Numbered from the stretch's first letter, positions 1-9,076 are shown. The stretch is DNA of 60,539 bases from an uncultured Lewinella sp. (GCA_913057785.1 CAJXPD010000020.1:1-60539), one strand, 5' to 3'. The notes: generated by a model from the letters alone, not told the origin. Made by a program: numbers and translations.

Positions 1-1
1 A

Positions 2-1285
2 GTTGGTAATCATGATTACTGTGAAACCTTTGTACTGGTACAAGACTTAATGGGTCGCTGTGACAATGGAGCAGGCGCTATCGCAGGTACTATAGAAACA
101 GCCGAAAGTATGGAAGGTATTGCCGATGTGCAGGTACAGATTAGCGGCGCCATGGACGAAAGTATCGTCACGTTGGAGGATGGAGCCTTCCATTTTACCA
201 ATATTCCAATGGCTAGTGACGTGTCTATCTATCCACTGAAAGACATTGATCCTTTGAATGGTGTTTCTACCTTTGATTTGATCTTGATTAGTCAGCATAT
301 TTTGGGAGAAGGACAATTGGATTCACCTTGGAAATTGTTAGCTGCGGATGCCAATAAAAATGGCTCTATCACTACGGTAGACGTGATCACGATCCGTCGA
401 CTGATTCTCGGTATGGAGGATAACTTCCCAAATAACACCAGCTGGAGATTTTTCGAGTCGACACAAGAGTTTGTAAACCCAGCAGACCCATGGTCTTCTT
501 ACCTCCGAGAGGTTGCATCTATAAATGATGTAGAAGAAGATATGCGAGTCAACTTCAAAGGCATCAAGATTGGCGATGTAAATGAGAGTGCCCAGGCTAA
601 TGCTCTATCAAGTATCGATGAGCGTACACATGGGAACTTTGCTTTGGAGGTTAAGGATCAAAAACTGTTGGCAGGACAAACCTACCAATTAGACTTCACT
701 GGAAAGAATATGAATCAGATTACTGGCTACCAAGGAACGTTCAACTTTAGTGAGACTTTAGAGGTATTAGATATCGGAGCAGGTGTGCTTAAAGAAGGCA
801 ACTTCGGAACTCGTTATCTCTCAGAAGGCTTACTAACTACCTCTTGGAATGGTACTGCATTAGAGTCAGAAGTGCTATTTACGTTGACGCTTCGTGCTAA
901 GTCAGATGCACAATTGAGTGAAGTACTAGGACTGAGTTCGAGAATTACTCGATCAGAGGCCTACAATAAGCAAGGCGATAAGTTGGATCTAGCTATCAAT
1001 TACCACAACGGTAAAGTGGATGAGGTAGGATTTGAGTTATTCCAGAATCAACCCAATCCTTTCCTCGGACAGACCCAAATTGGCTACTATTTGCCTGAAG
1101 CTTCTCCTGTAACGCTGACGCTTAGCGATGTAACGGGTAGAACCCTTCAAGTTATTCGAACGAATGGTGAGAAAGGCTACAATCAAATTGTGTTGCAATC
1201 TCAAGATCTACAGCTTAAAGGAATCATTTACTATACATTGGCAAGCGAGAAAAATACCTCAACGAAAAAGATGGTCGTAGAGTAA
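2..1285 (+). CDS. Secreted protein with dockerin-like repeats and T9SS sorting domain (5' partial)
   Basis: The reading frame is open to the left edge of the window, so the N-terminus is missing; the first ATG inside (position 50) is probably internal, because the codons before it also read as protein. About residues 65-115 counted from that ATG hold two dockerin-like calcium loops: a D-x-D-x-x-N-G stretch followed by a helix ending in QHILGE, then D-x-N-x-N-G-S with a following D and helix. The last 80 or so residues, starting near NQPNPF and ending in KKMVVE, are a type A type IX secretion C-terminal sorting domain. Such proteins are exported through the Sec system and then the T9SS to the cell surface. 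Substrate or enzymatic activity cannot be judged because the catalytic part, if any, lies outside the window. A terminator follows directly. Confidence 0.85.
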   Translation, partial: VGNHDYCETFVLVQDLMGRCDNGAGAIAGTIETAESMEGIADVQVQISGAMDESIVTLEDGAFHFTNIPMASDVSIYPLKDIDPLNGVSTFDLILISQHILGEGQLDSPWKLLAADANKNGSITTVDVITIRRLILGMEDNFPNNTSWRFFESTQEFVNPADPWSSYLREVASINDVEEDMRVNFKGIKIGDVNESAQANALSSIDERTHGNFALEVKDQKLLAGQTYQLDFTGKNMNQITGYQGTFNFSETLEVLDIGAGVLKEGNFGTRYLSEGLLTTSWNGTALESEVLFTLTLRAKSDAQLSEVLGLSSRITRSEAYNKQGDKLDLAINYHNGKVDEVGFELFQNQPNPFLGQTQIGYYLPEASPVTLTLSDVTGRTLQVIRTNGEKGYNQIVLQSQDLQLKGIIYYTLASEKNTSTKKMVVE

Positions 1286-1337
1286 AATTTACGATTACTA
1301 TAGATTTATTTCTTTTTTGCTAAAACGAAAGTTTGTG

Positions 1338-1373
1338 CAGGGCCTCCGTGAAAGGCGGGCGGCCCTGTTTTTT
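1338..1373 (+). terminator. Rho-independent terminator after the T9SS protein
   Basis: CAGGGCC at 1338-1344 pairs perfectly with GGCCCTG at 1361-1367, and a T-rich run (TTTTTTATT) follows. It lies about 50 bases after the stop codon of the upstream gene. Confidence 0.8.
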
Positions 1374-1519
1374 ATTGAGAGTGCAGAATTTAACCTTCGT
1401 GGATACTCCGCTTTTTTAAAAAAGTGTAACCCTTTAATATATTTATTATCAGCGGTTTATGATTGTTTAGGGGTGCTTAAGGGGTGAAAAAGGGGGAAAC
1501 AGAATCCTGTTTTTTGTCA

Positions 1520-1550
1520 TTGTTAATGAGCGAGAAACCTGGTAAATTTA
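1520..1550 (+). promoter_or_regulatory. Candidate Bacteroidota promoter for the 1557-2508 RNA
   Basis: TTG at 1520-1522 is followed after exactly 20 bases by TAAATTTA at 1543-1550, close to the Bacteroidota -33/-7 pattern (TTTG, 19-21 bases, TAnnTTTG) with A in place of the last G. It predicts a start near 1557 and lies between the upstream terminator and the helix-rich gene-free stretch. Confidence 0.4.
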
Positions 1551-1556
1551 TATAAA

Positions 1557-2508
1557 GGTTATTTCAATATTGAAAGTATAGCATAATGTCCCCCTAATTG
1601 AAGTAATCTTAGATAAGATTATGAATCTCTAAAAGACGACCTACGACATGAAACAGATTTACCCCCTTACTGCTGTGTCTGGATTCCCTATGTCCAGTAC
1701 TGATCTCAGCATATCTTTCCCGATCATTATAATAGATACGGACGTGCCCCATTCGCGGATACCCACCTAGGGCAACACTCAAAGAAGCTACTTCCTTGAT
1801 CCCGCTAGTAGTATCTGGATACCTCCCAAAAACCGATTCTAAACACAAACACCGAGGTATTCGGCTACTCAAAAGGAGAGATTACTCCATTCCATGAACT
1901 ATCAACTACTAAAGGCAATGCTAAAATCAGTGTTGCTTTATTTAGCCATAGGGATGAGTAAGAAACACCGACTGTTTTATTGATCTCCAGGACAAGGAAT
2001 AATCTCTCATCCATTTTTAAGATGAGAGTAGCCTACGAATCACGAGTTATAAAAACCTATTCCACGAATTTTCCATAAGGTTGCAACACAGGAAGTTTCT
2101 CTTTTGAAACCTCACAGAGCATCCATAAACCCTAGGTAAGCAATACCAACTAGTGATGAGTAAGCTTAATTTTTAATTTTTCTACATTGAGAAAGGCTGC
2201 TACAACACCAAACCACACCTCCTGACGTAAGAATCGTCATCCCAAACCGTGTGGCGGCCTTAGAGTAGTACTAGTGCTGCTATTTAAGTAATTGAGAGCT
2301 GGGAACTACTATGTGACCAATTAGAAATGCTAGACGTTGTTGCGTGTGGGAGGTAAATAAAATAGTGGACCTCCCCACCGCACAACATTTTACATCGAAA
2401 CGAAAAGACGACGATACCATAAGCAAAAGAACGAAACAACTTCAGATGGCAATTTGGATTGAATAAATGGAGACAGGGTTTGTACTGAGTACAACCCTGT
2501 TTTTTTTT
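1557..2508 (+). ncRNA. Candidate large structured non-coding RNA, about 950 nt
   Basis: This stretch between two plus-strand terminators has no credible reading frame in any of the six frames but contains many helices. Seen directly: TAATCTT/AAGATTA at 1604-1621; CTCTCATC/GATGAGAG at 2004-2028; nested helices 2193-2197/2257-2261, 2213-2218/2249-2254 and 2223-2227/2235-2239; an 18-base palindrome with two G-U pairs at 2264-2281; and a long hairpin of about 16 pairs at 2338-2387. Connecting segments are A-rich, as in unpaired parts of large RNAs. It ends in a strong intrinsic terminator at 2473-2508 and has a promoter-like motif at 1520-1550. I do not recognise RNase P RNA, tmRNA, SRP RNA or a known riboswitch in it. 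The exact 5' end is inferred. An alternative is a decayed gene region whose helices are accidental. Confidence 0.45.
2473..2508 (+). terminator. Strong Rho-independent terminator
   Basis: ACAGGG at 2473 opens a 12-pair stem (one bulged T) closed by a TGA loop, with the 3' arm ending at 2500, followed by eight or more T. No protein gene precedes it on this strand for more than 1 kb, which is the main argument that a non-coding transcript ends here. Confidence 0.85.
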
Positions 2509-2567
2509 GAATAATTTTGTGCTTTGGGGAGAGTCTAAAGGAGTAAAGATTCTCCCCAAAGTTAAAA

Positions 2568-3140
2568 TTACCAGGATAGTCCAAATCTAAACTCTACCTG
2601 TGCGAAAGGAGTACTAAAGTCGCTATTGTCAAATCCCGGAAGTTCAGCATCCGCGATTATTCTATAACCTCCATCCACGCCAATGTGGAACCAAGTAAAT
2701 ACATTCATTTCTACACCGACAGATGGCTGAAATACAAAGACCCGGTCTCTTTCTCCATCCTCCATGCGGATTCTGCCTCTACCTGTGACGATGTTTATAC
2801 GTGGGTGAATAACATTGCGTGAATTCGGTTTGATGGCTACCAAGAATCCACCTGATTTCATATCAAAACGAGTTTCATTCTCGCCAATGACTATATCCTC
2901 CTGGGTTTCTAAATGGCTATATCCTAATACTACAGTTCGGCCAAACTCTAGACCGATGTATCCTCCACGAGAGAATTTCCAATCATTATCGAATGAACTA
3001 TAGTTGAGGGTCGTACCGCCCCATATGCCAGAAAAGAAGGCATCGTGAGAATTGAAAAGGGTTTCTTGTCTTTGGCCAAATAGGGATAGAGTAGTAAGTA
3101 GGGCAATCGCTAGTGAGAAGCATCGGGTTTTCATCTTCAT
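2568..3140 (-). CDS. Outer membrane beta-barrel protein
   Basis: A 190-residue protein with a cleavable signal peptide (KTRCFSLAIALLTTLSLFGQ) and alternating hydrophobic/polar strands rich in G, Y and F. It ends in FRFGLSW, the terminal aromatic strand expected of an outer membrane beta-barrel. Size fits an 8-stranded OmpA/OprF-like or outer membrane protein beta-barrel domain family member. Two ATG codons are adjacent in frame (3140 and 3134). It is the first gene beyond the sigma/anti-sigma/CHAT operon on the same strand, and three phased direct repeats lie upstream, so it could be a target of that system; this is inference only. No specific function can be assigned. Confidence 0.75.
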   Translation of the reverse strand: MKMKTRCFSLAIALLTTLSLFGQRQETLFNSHDAFFSGIWGGTTLNYSSFDNDWKFSRGGYIGLEFGRTVVLGYSHLETQEDIVIGENETRFDMKSGGFLVAIKPNSRNVIHPRINIVTGRGRIRMEDGERDRVFVFQPSVGVEMNVFTWFHIGVDGGYRIIADAELPGFDNSDFSTPFAQVEFRFGLSW

Positions 3141-3239
3141 ATGTTTTGAGTGTTAAGCAATGGGCATCATTGGCTACTGGGGTAAAAATGATGCGTTTTT
3201 CATTTACTTGATGAAAAAATTCGACGAAGCCCCCCATTT

Positions 3240-3277
3240 CTTAACGATACTTAACGAGAAAAGAAATTTCTTAACGA
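3240..3277. repeat. Three phased CTTAACGA direct repeats
   Basis: CTTAACGA occurs at 3240, 3250 and 3270, all in the same orientation and starting exactly 10 and 20 bases apart, so they face the same side of the helix. They lie 100-137 bases upstream of the start of the outer membrane protein gene (minus strand) and reach into the stop codon of the CHAT gene. They could be an operator; no protein is identified. Confidence 0.4.
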
Positions 3278-6200
3278 AGGTTTAAGGCTTTTCCGCGGAA
3301 AACTAGGAGAAATAATAGACCCACGGCAGCCGAAACCCAGAGCCACCAGAATTTGAATCCTCGGCTTGGGTGAATAACTCCGTCTTGCCCCATGTGAATC
3401 ATTCCGCCCCAATAGAAGGGATGGAGAAGCTCTGCGGGTTGATCTTTTAGGAAAGAAAGTTTAGCCAGTCGGAGTGCTTCACTTTTGCGATGCCCTTTTT
3501 GCAAGTTGTCCATAAATGCAGCTGTAATCTGCGTATTTATCTTCTCATCGACTTTCCAGAGGGATAAGGCCGTACTCTGACAACCGGCGAATTGCAAACT
3601 ATAGGCCAAAGAAATCATCCCCTCTCCCTCCTGCAGATTCCCGATCCCACTCTCGCAGGCACTGAGAATAGCAAGGTCAGCGTCCAACTGTAGTCCGAAG
3701 AGTTCATAGGCATGTAGATAGCCATCTTCTATTTGCTCGCCTAGTTCCTTAGCTAGGATTAATTTGGAGCGCAAGGGATCTGCTGCGTTGGCAATAGCAT
3801 GAGTGCTAAAGTATAGGACATTGGCTGCAGGTAACTCCTGAACCACATTGCTTTCCTTTGCTTCTATCCCCTCGTAGATCTGGAACCCACTTTTCTTTTT
3901 CAATTGCTTAGCTAGCTTTAGGCTCCACGGCTGGCGAATAGTTTTCATATAGTCTTCGTCCAGGGCGCTTAAGCTATCCAGCTGTTCTTGATAATTCTGT
4001 TTGATCTCCGGTTCAAAACCAGGTGCGACAAAAACAATCGGCCCTTTGCGGGCGGGAGCAGAGTCTTTGAACAATACATTGATGGATAAGGCATAAGAAA
4101 TATGATAGTCGAAAATCAAGTATTGTTGATCTTCTCCTTTGGGTTTTAGCGCTTCAAAGTTGAGATAAAAGAGTTTGCCGCTGGGAATAAGATTGACCTG
4201 ATTTCCAGAAAAGTCGCCTTGTAGAGGAGCCCACAGTATTTGATACAGCGCATCGCTAAGTTCTTCGGTGGCATACTGGTCCCGGTTCGTGATGGCTTTT
4301 TTCCACTCGTTTACCTTTTCATCAATCATGGAACTTCGCCCCAGGTGGTGTAGATGACTTTCTTTGGTCGTGACAACTAGTGCATAATAGGCAGTATCAT
4401 CCTGCATGTATTCAAGGATACTTTGCTTAGAGTAGAGCTGGGCTTGAACCTCCGCCAAGGCCGGAATCTGTTTATTGAACTTGAGCCGATAATAATTCGG
4501 ATACTGCTCTTGTAAGGTGTCAAGATATTCGTCCAAGGATTGCTCATTGCTAAATAGAGCCTGCCGCAACTGTTGTGAATCTGGATATTCAAGGACTTGT
4601 TCACTTAAGGCTGCTACTTGATCCTTAAGCTCAGATTCTCTCTCAATGATGGCGTTTGGAACACCTTGGTAGCGCTGGATCTTATTGTCTTGAATATCAC
4701 GTAAAAGGCAGGTACGACCATGCTCGGAGAATTGATATACTGTAGCTAAATATTTGGGATCGGCTGTCGCAAGATAAAGCTGCTGATAGATGCCAATATT
4801 ACGTTGGTAGACCTTGGCATTGTCCTTAATCAGAATACTCTTCGTGTAGGGATCTGTAAATTGTTTTCTAAACTTCTCGGATACGTCTAGATAGAGCTGC
4901 GCATAATTTTCAAATTGCTCCAAGACTTTCTCGTCCCCTGTGACTTGGTATCGCTGATACAAATAGTCCGTATAGTGATTGAGAAGCAGGAGGGTGTTTG
5001 GCGACCAGGGGAAAGCACTTTGATCTAATTCATCAATCCCATCGAGTCTTATACTTGCCAATGCACTTTCAAAGGATTGCCCCGCCTCATCCCAGCGCTC
5101 CTCTTGCATCAGTAGTAAACCTCCCATGGCCAAGTTCAGCGCATACTCGGAGGTCGATTGCAGCTGTAAGGATTCATAGATGGCATTAGATTGCTGTAGA
5201 TATTGGCGACTTTGTGAAACTTCGCCAAGGTGATACAAGATGTCAGCATAGCTGAAATAGTGTGTGGCTAAGCCATAATCCTGCTCGGGTAAGGATTGAG
5301 GGAGGATCTTATTGGATTGTTGAATGTAATATAAAGCGGAATCTAATTGCTCTAGGCTTTTGTAAGTTAAGGCTGTATTTTCATAGTTATAGCCTTCCAA
5401 GAGACTGGCTGGGGGATAATTAGCCTGAATCCGCTTGAGTCCCTCTTTCAGATATCGGAGCGTTTCCCGATAGTTTCCACCTTCCTCATGGGCAATCCCC
5501 AGTACTTCAAAAGGGCCAATCAGGGAATAATGCATAGGCGCATAAAGCTCTTTTCGAATCGCAATGCAAGCTTCCAAGTAATCTTTGCAACGACCATAGT
5601 CTCCTATGAAATAGTGATAGATTCCCAAGGCGTAGTAGGCGCTAGAGATTCCTGGCCCATTCTCTAGAATACGATTGATCTGTAAAGACCTTTCGCTACA
5701 CCGGATGGCTTCGGAATAGTTTCCTTCCGCTCGATATATACTAGATAGGTTGTTTAAGCTCCTGGCGAGGTCAGAAGAAACGGGACCCAATTCTTTTTCG
5801 GATAAGGCAATGGATTTGAGGTAAAATGACTTGGCTTGCGGTAGACGATTGGCTCGTTGATAGCAAACGGCTAAACCATTATAGATGCTGGCAAAAGCGA
5901 TAGTTGTGCTATCCACAGATTCCTGTAGGAGTGGATAAGCCCTTTCCGCATAATACAATGAAGAGTCATAATTGGTGAGCTTCTCAAAGGTTAGAGCCGT
6001 ATGAAATAAGGCGTAGGCGTAAACTTGGGGCCGTTCCGAAAGCCCCTTGCTCAGTTGTATGACTTGACGCTGTGCTTCGATGGCTTTTTCTAGCTGCGAG
6101 TTTTGGGTATAGAAGTTTCCTTTGCTGGTCCAGAATTGACAAAGTCCCAACAGGTCTGAGTCCCCTTCGTCGGCCAACAACTCTTCACCCATTCTCCGTA

Positions 6201-6465
6201 GAGAGTCAGCTGCTGATAAATTTGCACGAGACAGGGCTGTATTCATTAGCCCGGCAAGTGAACGAAAGAGGAACTGACCTTCATTGTACGCCTTTTGATA
6301 GTAAACTTGTGCGGAGTCCAGCTGGTCTCGGTCGGAAAAAGCTTTGGCTTGCTCCAGGACCTCCTCAACCCCTTGTCCATTTAGATTGGAGGGAATTACT
6401 AAAGCTAAACCGAAGGCGAGGCCAAGTACTTGTAGTATTTTATACAATCTGTCCATGCGAGCCAT
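3271..6465 (-). CDS. CHAT-domain caspase-like protease with TPR repeats
   Basis: A large protein (about 1060 residues). A signal or membrane segment at the N-terminus (LYKILQVLGLAFGLALV) is followed by a long run of TPR units with many LYY-A-Y helices, a linker, and a C-terminal CHAT domain. The catalytic pair of the caspase-like fold is present: His in STHA near residue 900 and Cys in SACESG near residue 950 (counted from the 6504 ATG). The usual HPFYWGG motif follows, then one hydrophobic helix (FWWLWVSAAVGLLFLLVF), so the protein is probably anchored in the inner membrane. An in-frame ATG at 6504 also exists, but starting at 6465 gives a normal signal peptide. It is third in an operon after an ECF sigma factor and an anti-sigma-like protein, so the protease may act in that signalling path; this is inference. 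Confidence 0.88.
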   Translation of the reverse strand: MARMDRLYKILQVLGLAFGLALVIPSNLNGQGVEEVLEQAKAFSDRDQLDSAQVYYQKAYNEGQFLFRSLAGLMNTALSRANLSAADSLRRMGEELLADEGDSDLLGLCQFWTSKGNFYTQNSQLEKAIEAQRQVIQLSKGLSERPQVYAYALFHTALTFEKLTNYDSSLYYAERAYPLLQESVDSTTIAFASIYNGLAVCYQRANRLPQAKSFYLKSIALSEKELGPVSSDLARSLNNLSSIYRAEGNYSEAIRCSERSLQINRILENGPGISSAYYALGIYHYFIGDYGRCKDYLEACIAIRKELYAPMHYSLIGPFEVLGIAHEEGGNYRETLRYLKEGLKRIQANYPPASLLEGYNYENTALTYKSLEQLDSALYYIQQSNKILPQSLPEQDYGLATHYFSYADILYHLGEVSQSRQYLQQSNAIYESLQLQSTSEYALNLAMGGLLLMQEERWDEAGQSFESALASIRLDGIDELDQSAFPWSPNTLLLLNHYTDYLYQRYQVTGDEKVLEQFENYAQLYLDVSEKFRKQFTDPYTKSILIKDNAKVYQRNIGIYQQLYLATADPKYLATVYQFSEHGRTCLLRDIQDNKIQRYQGVPNAIIERESELKDQVAALSEQVLEYPDSQQLRQALFSNEQSLDEYLDTLQEQYPNYYRLKFNKQIPALAEVQAQLYSKQSILEYMQDDTAYYALVVTTKESHLHHLGRSSMIDEKVNEWKKAITNRDQYATEELSDALYQILWAPLQGDFSGNQVNLIPSGKLFYLNFEALKPKGEDQQYLIFDYHISYALSINVLFKDSAPARKGPIVFVAPGFEPEIKQNYQEQLDSLSALDEDYMKTIRQPWSLKLAKQLKKKSGFQIYEGIEAKESNVVQELPAANVLYFSTHAIANAADPLRSKLILAKELGEQIEDGYLHAYELFGLQLDADLAILSACESGIGNLQEGEGMISLAYSLQFAGCQSTALSLWKVDEKINTQITAAFMDNLQKGHRKSEALRLAKLSFLKDQPAELLHPFYWGGMIHMGQDGVIHPSRGFKFWWLWVSAAVGLLFLLVFRGKALNLR

Positions 6466-6509
6466 TGGGAATGAAACAATAAAGGGTACTTCGAGGGAGA
6501 GCAAAAGTT

Positions 6510-7238
6510 TTACTGCGATAAATCTGCTTGTAATTGCTTAGCATTACTGTGAAAGGGGTGGGCGTCATCACCAATGATCGGCGATACAAGACTGCGAACG
6601 CTACCGATATCTTCCTGCTGCAAGGCGGCCAACACAGACAACCACTGAGCTCTTGCTTGAAAGGGCCCTTCTTCCTTAGTCAGATCGGTTAAACTTTCCA
6701 GAGCAGCTTTTGCTTGTCTTTCATACAAGTAACTTGCTCCAAGGTAAAAGGCAATGGTGTCATTATTTAATCCTTGCTGTTTTAAGGCAGCCAACTTGCT
6801 TATTGCCGTGGCATAATCTTCTTCGCTGTAATAGGTGAGGGCGTCATACATAGCATGATCATCAGATTGACTCATCAGCACGGGTACACCGGGATCAATG
6901 TATTCATACTGAGCATAAAGGCCTCCTCCATCACTACTGCCGGGCCAGAAAACATAGGCTATGATCAATACCAAAACGGAGGCAGCAATGGCAAGCCCCT
7001 GTCGCCACGAAACCAGCCTTCGCACCTTTGCCGGCTTAGGAGTCACCTTCGGCAAAGCGGCTGTTAACTGATCTCTTAACCCTGCAGCTTCTACCGCTGT
7101 CCGTATATTCTGCATCGTGGCTATCTCCGCATCTAAGGCTTCGGGGCTAAGGTCCGACAATGCTTCTGCCAAGGCATCCTTGCTGATCTCTCCATCCAGG
7201 AACCGTTCAATCTGTTCCAATTGATCGCTATTCATCAT
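6510..7238 (-). CDS. Anti-sigma-factor-like membrane protein with TPR-like C-terminus
   Basis: The start ATG overlaps the stop of the upstream sigma factor gene as ATGA, which decides the start over a longer frame to 7286. The cytoplasmic N-terminal part begins MNSDQLEQIERFLDGEIS, a pattern typical of short anti-sigma helices. A single transmembrane helix (LAIAASVLVLIIAYVFW) lies near residues 80-99. The periplasmic C-terminal part has helical pairs with Y/L/A spacing that look like tetratricopeptide units (YYSEEDYATAISKL, FYLGASYLYERQAKAAL). Gene order, overlap and topology argue for a regulator that holds the partner sigma factor at the membrane. No zinc-binding HxxxCxxC motif is seen, so it is not a ZAS-type anti-sigma factor. 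The CHAT protease gene begins a few dozen bases after its stop. Confidence 0.7.
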   Translation of the reverse strand: MMNSDQLEQIERFLDGEISKDALAEALSDLSPEALDAEIATMQNIRTAVEAAGLRDQLTAALPKVTPKPAKVRRLVSWRQGLAIAASVLVLIIAYVFWPGSSDGGGLYAQYEYIDPGVPVLMSQSDDHAMYDALTYYSEEDYATAISKLAALKQQGLNNDTIAFYLGASYLYERQAKAALESLTDLTKEEGPFQARAQWLSVLAALQQEDIGSVRSLVSPIIGDDAHPFHSNAKQLQADLSQ

Positions 7239-7783
7239 GATTTGGCGGCATTTTGTTGATAAAGAGATCTGAGGCTTTGCATACAACGATACTTATTATT
7301 CTTGGCTGTCTTCTCCGTTATTTGCATTTGTGCAGCAATGGACTTGAGCGGGGCTTTCTGGTAGTAGAAAAGAGAAAGCAACTTTCTACAGGCTTCTCCC
7401 AATTGCCGAAAATGTTTTTCTAGCTCGGATATTTTTTCATGCTCTGCAAGTAGCATTTCTGTATCTTCTTCATCGGATAGTTCGTTAGATTCTTCCAATG
7501 ACTTAAAGTCTTTCCGTTTTCTCAATTTGCTAATCCAGAGATTTTTGCAAAGCGCAAATAGATAGCTTGAAATTTTCGCATTGTCTCTCAATTGAAATTT
7601 CCCTTGCTGAATATTGGTCCACAAGGCGATGATGCCTTCCTGAAAAATGTCAAGCGCATCCTCAGCATTTCCACTATTCTTTTCTACCATTCTTTGGATC
7701 TGAGCTTGATATTCTTTGTACAAGTAGAGAAAGGTACGATTGTCTCTGCGGGCTATTCCTTCAAAAATCTCTTGATTGGTCAC
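7235..7783 (-). CDS. ECF-type RNA polymerase sigma-70 factor
   Basis: A 182-residue protein with the two-domain ECF layout. Region 2 includes FLYLYKEYQAQIQRMV and the acidic DIFQEGIIALW core, with the DNA-binding SSYLFALCKNLWISKLRKRK stretch. An acidic linker (EESNELSDEEDTE) leads to region 4, a helix-turn-helix with LKSIAAQMQITEKTAKNNKYRCM. It directs RNA polymerase to a specific set of promoters and is presumably held inactive by the product of the overlapping downstream gene (ATGA overlap). It heads a three-gene minus-strand operon with the anti-sigma-like protein and CHAT protease. No promoter motif was recognised in the 200 bases upstream. Confidence 0.92.
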   Translation of the reverse strand: MTNQEIFEGIARRDNRTFLYLYKEYQAQIQRMVEKNSGNAEDALDIFQEGIIALWTNIQQGKFQLRDNAKISSYLFALCKNLWISKLRKRKDFKSLEESNELSDEEDTEMLLAEHEKISELEKHFRQLGEACRKLLSLFYYQKAPLKSIAAQMQITEKTAKNNKYRCMQSLRSLYQQNAAKS

Positions 7784-7978
7784 AAACGGCGGCTTGAGTT
7801 AGGTAGGTTGAAACTATGAGCCTTAAAAGAAGTTCATAGGTTTAGCGCTACCGAAGAAGTTTAGCAAGTAATTTCTCTGCTAAGATAATTCCGCCGAATC
7901 AGGAATCCAAGGAACCACTAAGTCTAGCTTAACTGCCTCCCTGGATCCAAAGCTATCATGAGTTCGTTATTGTGTTTA

Positions 7979-9076
7979 TTAGTTTTGCGTTCGTTTAACT
8001 CTTTTCCATTGGATGTGATTCATGTTTGGATCCGTAGCTGGATCGTAGAATTCATCATTTGTTCCGAAATATTCTCCGTGGCTATTCATGAAGTAATACT
8101 TGTAGCCATTTTGTACTTGCATAGTTTGTCCAGTATAAGGGTTCAAGGCATTATCTCTTTCCCAGATACCGTTTACCGTTTTTTCTTGCATTCTATCTTC
8201 TATTTGTGATCTTCTTTTCCAACCTTCGAAGTAAATATCATTTACGGAGCTCAAGTCAGATTGAGTTCTTTGCCAGTTGTCATAACTTCTTTGGTTGGCG
8301 CGCATTCTACCGTTATGTGCTGCCCAACTCGCCTGGGATTTTTGCTGTTCTCTTTGATTGTGAAGAGCAATGGCTTGGCGGTTGACTCCTGCTGTGGCTA
8401 GCGCATAGAGTAGACTATTCTTATCCTTTTCAAAGTTGGTAGTAGATTCACCACTCAACATATTCATGTAGTAGTGGGCGATAGCGCCGTATTGAGACTG
8501 AGATAAAGTGAAGTGTACGATGATGAAACCAGGCTTCCCGTCACTCCCTAGAAGATCTATACCTCTGACTTGGTGATAATCTTGCATAGGCATGGCTTTC
8601 CAATATAGACTATAAACGGCTTGATTGTGTTGAGCAAGCTGAGGTATGTCGACGATTCCTTTAACTTGAACTCCGTATTGCTGCAATTTTGGAGCAAGTT
8701 CTTGCTGGATGATTTGATCAGCAGATTGAGGTACGTATTGTGGCGTTGCGTAGGAGCCTCCTTTTCTTACTTCTGCTTTGGCACCGTTAGGACTGATCCA
8801 CGCCATCTTAGTGATTTTCCAGTCAGCGGGTAATTCAATTGGGCCAGAATCTAATCCGGTTTCTGGGTTTTTCTCGGTATGCTTGATCAACTTGCCTGTT
8901 GGCTTGGTGATGTTTTGGGCAGGTACTTGTTGGTATCCTTGATATCCCTGCTGCTGTTGGTACCCTTGATGCTGGTAATAGGACATGCCCTGGTTGTAAG
9001 TGTTACCAGCGTTTTGGCTGATGGCGATTGAAGTGAAGATGGCGAAAATGAAGGTGATCAATGTTATCCGTTTCAT
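7979..9076 (-). CDS. Secreted protein of unknown function with Q/Y/G-rich N-terminus
   Basis: A 365-residue protein with a clear signal peptide (MKRITLITFIFAIFTSIAIS, cleaved before QNAG). The mature N-terminus is a low-complexity tract made of short GYQQ/QQGYQ units, followed by a mixed region with several W and Y residues and a C-terminal part where GQTMQVQNGYKYYFMN and WERDNALNPYTG recall proteins that carry a short hydrophobic beta unit. I do not recognise the family. It is monocistronic, between the sigma operon and a divergent small membrane gene. The Q/Y-rich tract could mediate self-assembly or binding outside the cell; that is speculation. Confidence 0.7.
   Translation of the reverse strand: MKRITLITFIFAIFTSIAISQNAGNTYNQGMSYYQHQGYQQQQGYQGYQQVPAQNITKPTGKLIKHTEKNPETGLDSGPIELPADWKITKMAWISPNGAKAEVRKGGSYATPQYVPQSADQIIQQELAPKLQQYGVQVKGIVDIPQLAQHNQAVYSLYWKAMPMQDYHQVRGIDLLGSDGKPGFIIVHFTLSQSQYGAIAHYYMNMLSGESTTNFEKDKNSLLYALATAGVNRQAIALHNQREQQKSQASWAAHNGRMRANQRSYDNWQRTQSDLSSVNDIYFEGWKRRSQIEDRMQEKTVNGIWERDNALNPYTGQTMQVQNGYKYYFMNSHGEYFGTNDEFYDPATDPNMNHIQWKRVKRTQN

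Noticed and set aside
1609-1872. Minus-strand open frame in the gene-free region
   Set aside because: Unusual amino acid composition, no recognisable domain, no promoter or start context; it overlaps helices of the candidate RNA.
2284-2584. Two overlapping minus-strand frames
   Set aside because: Both run through the terminator hairpin at 2473-2508 and into the end of the outer membrane protein gene; low-complexity products.
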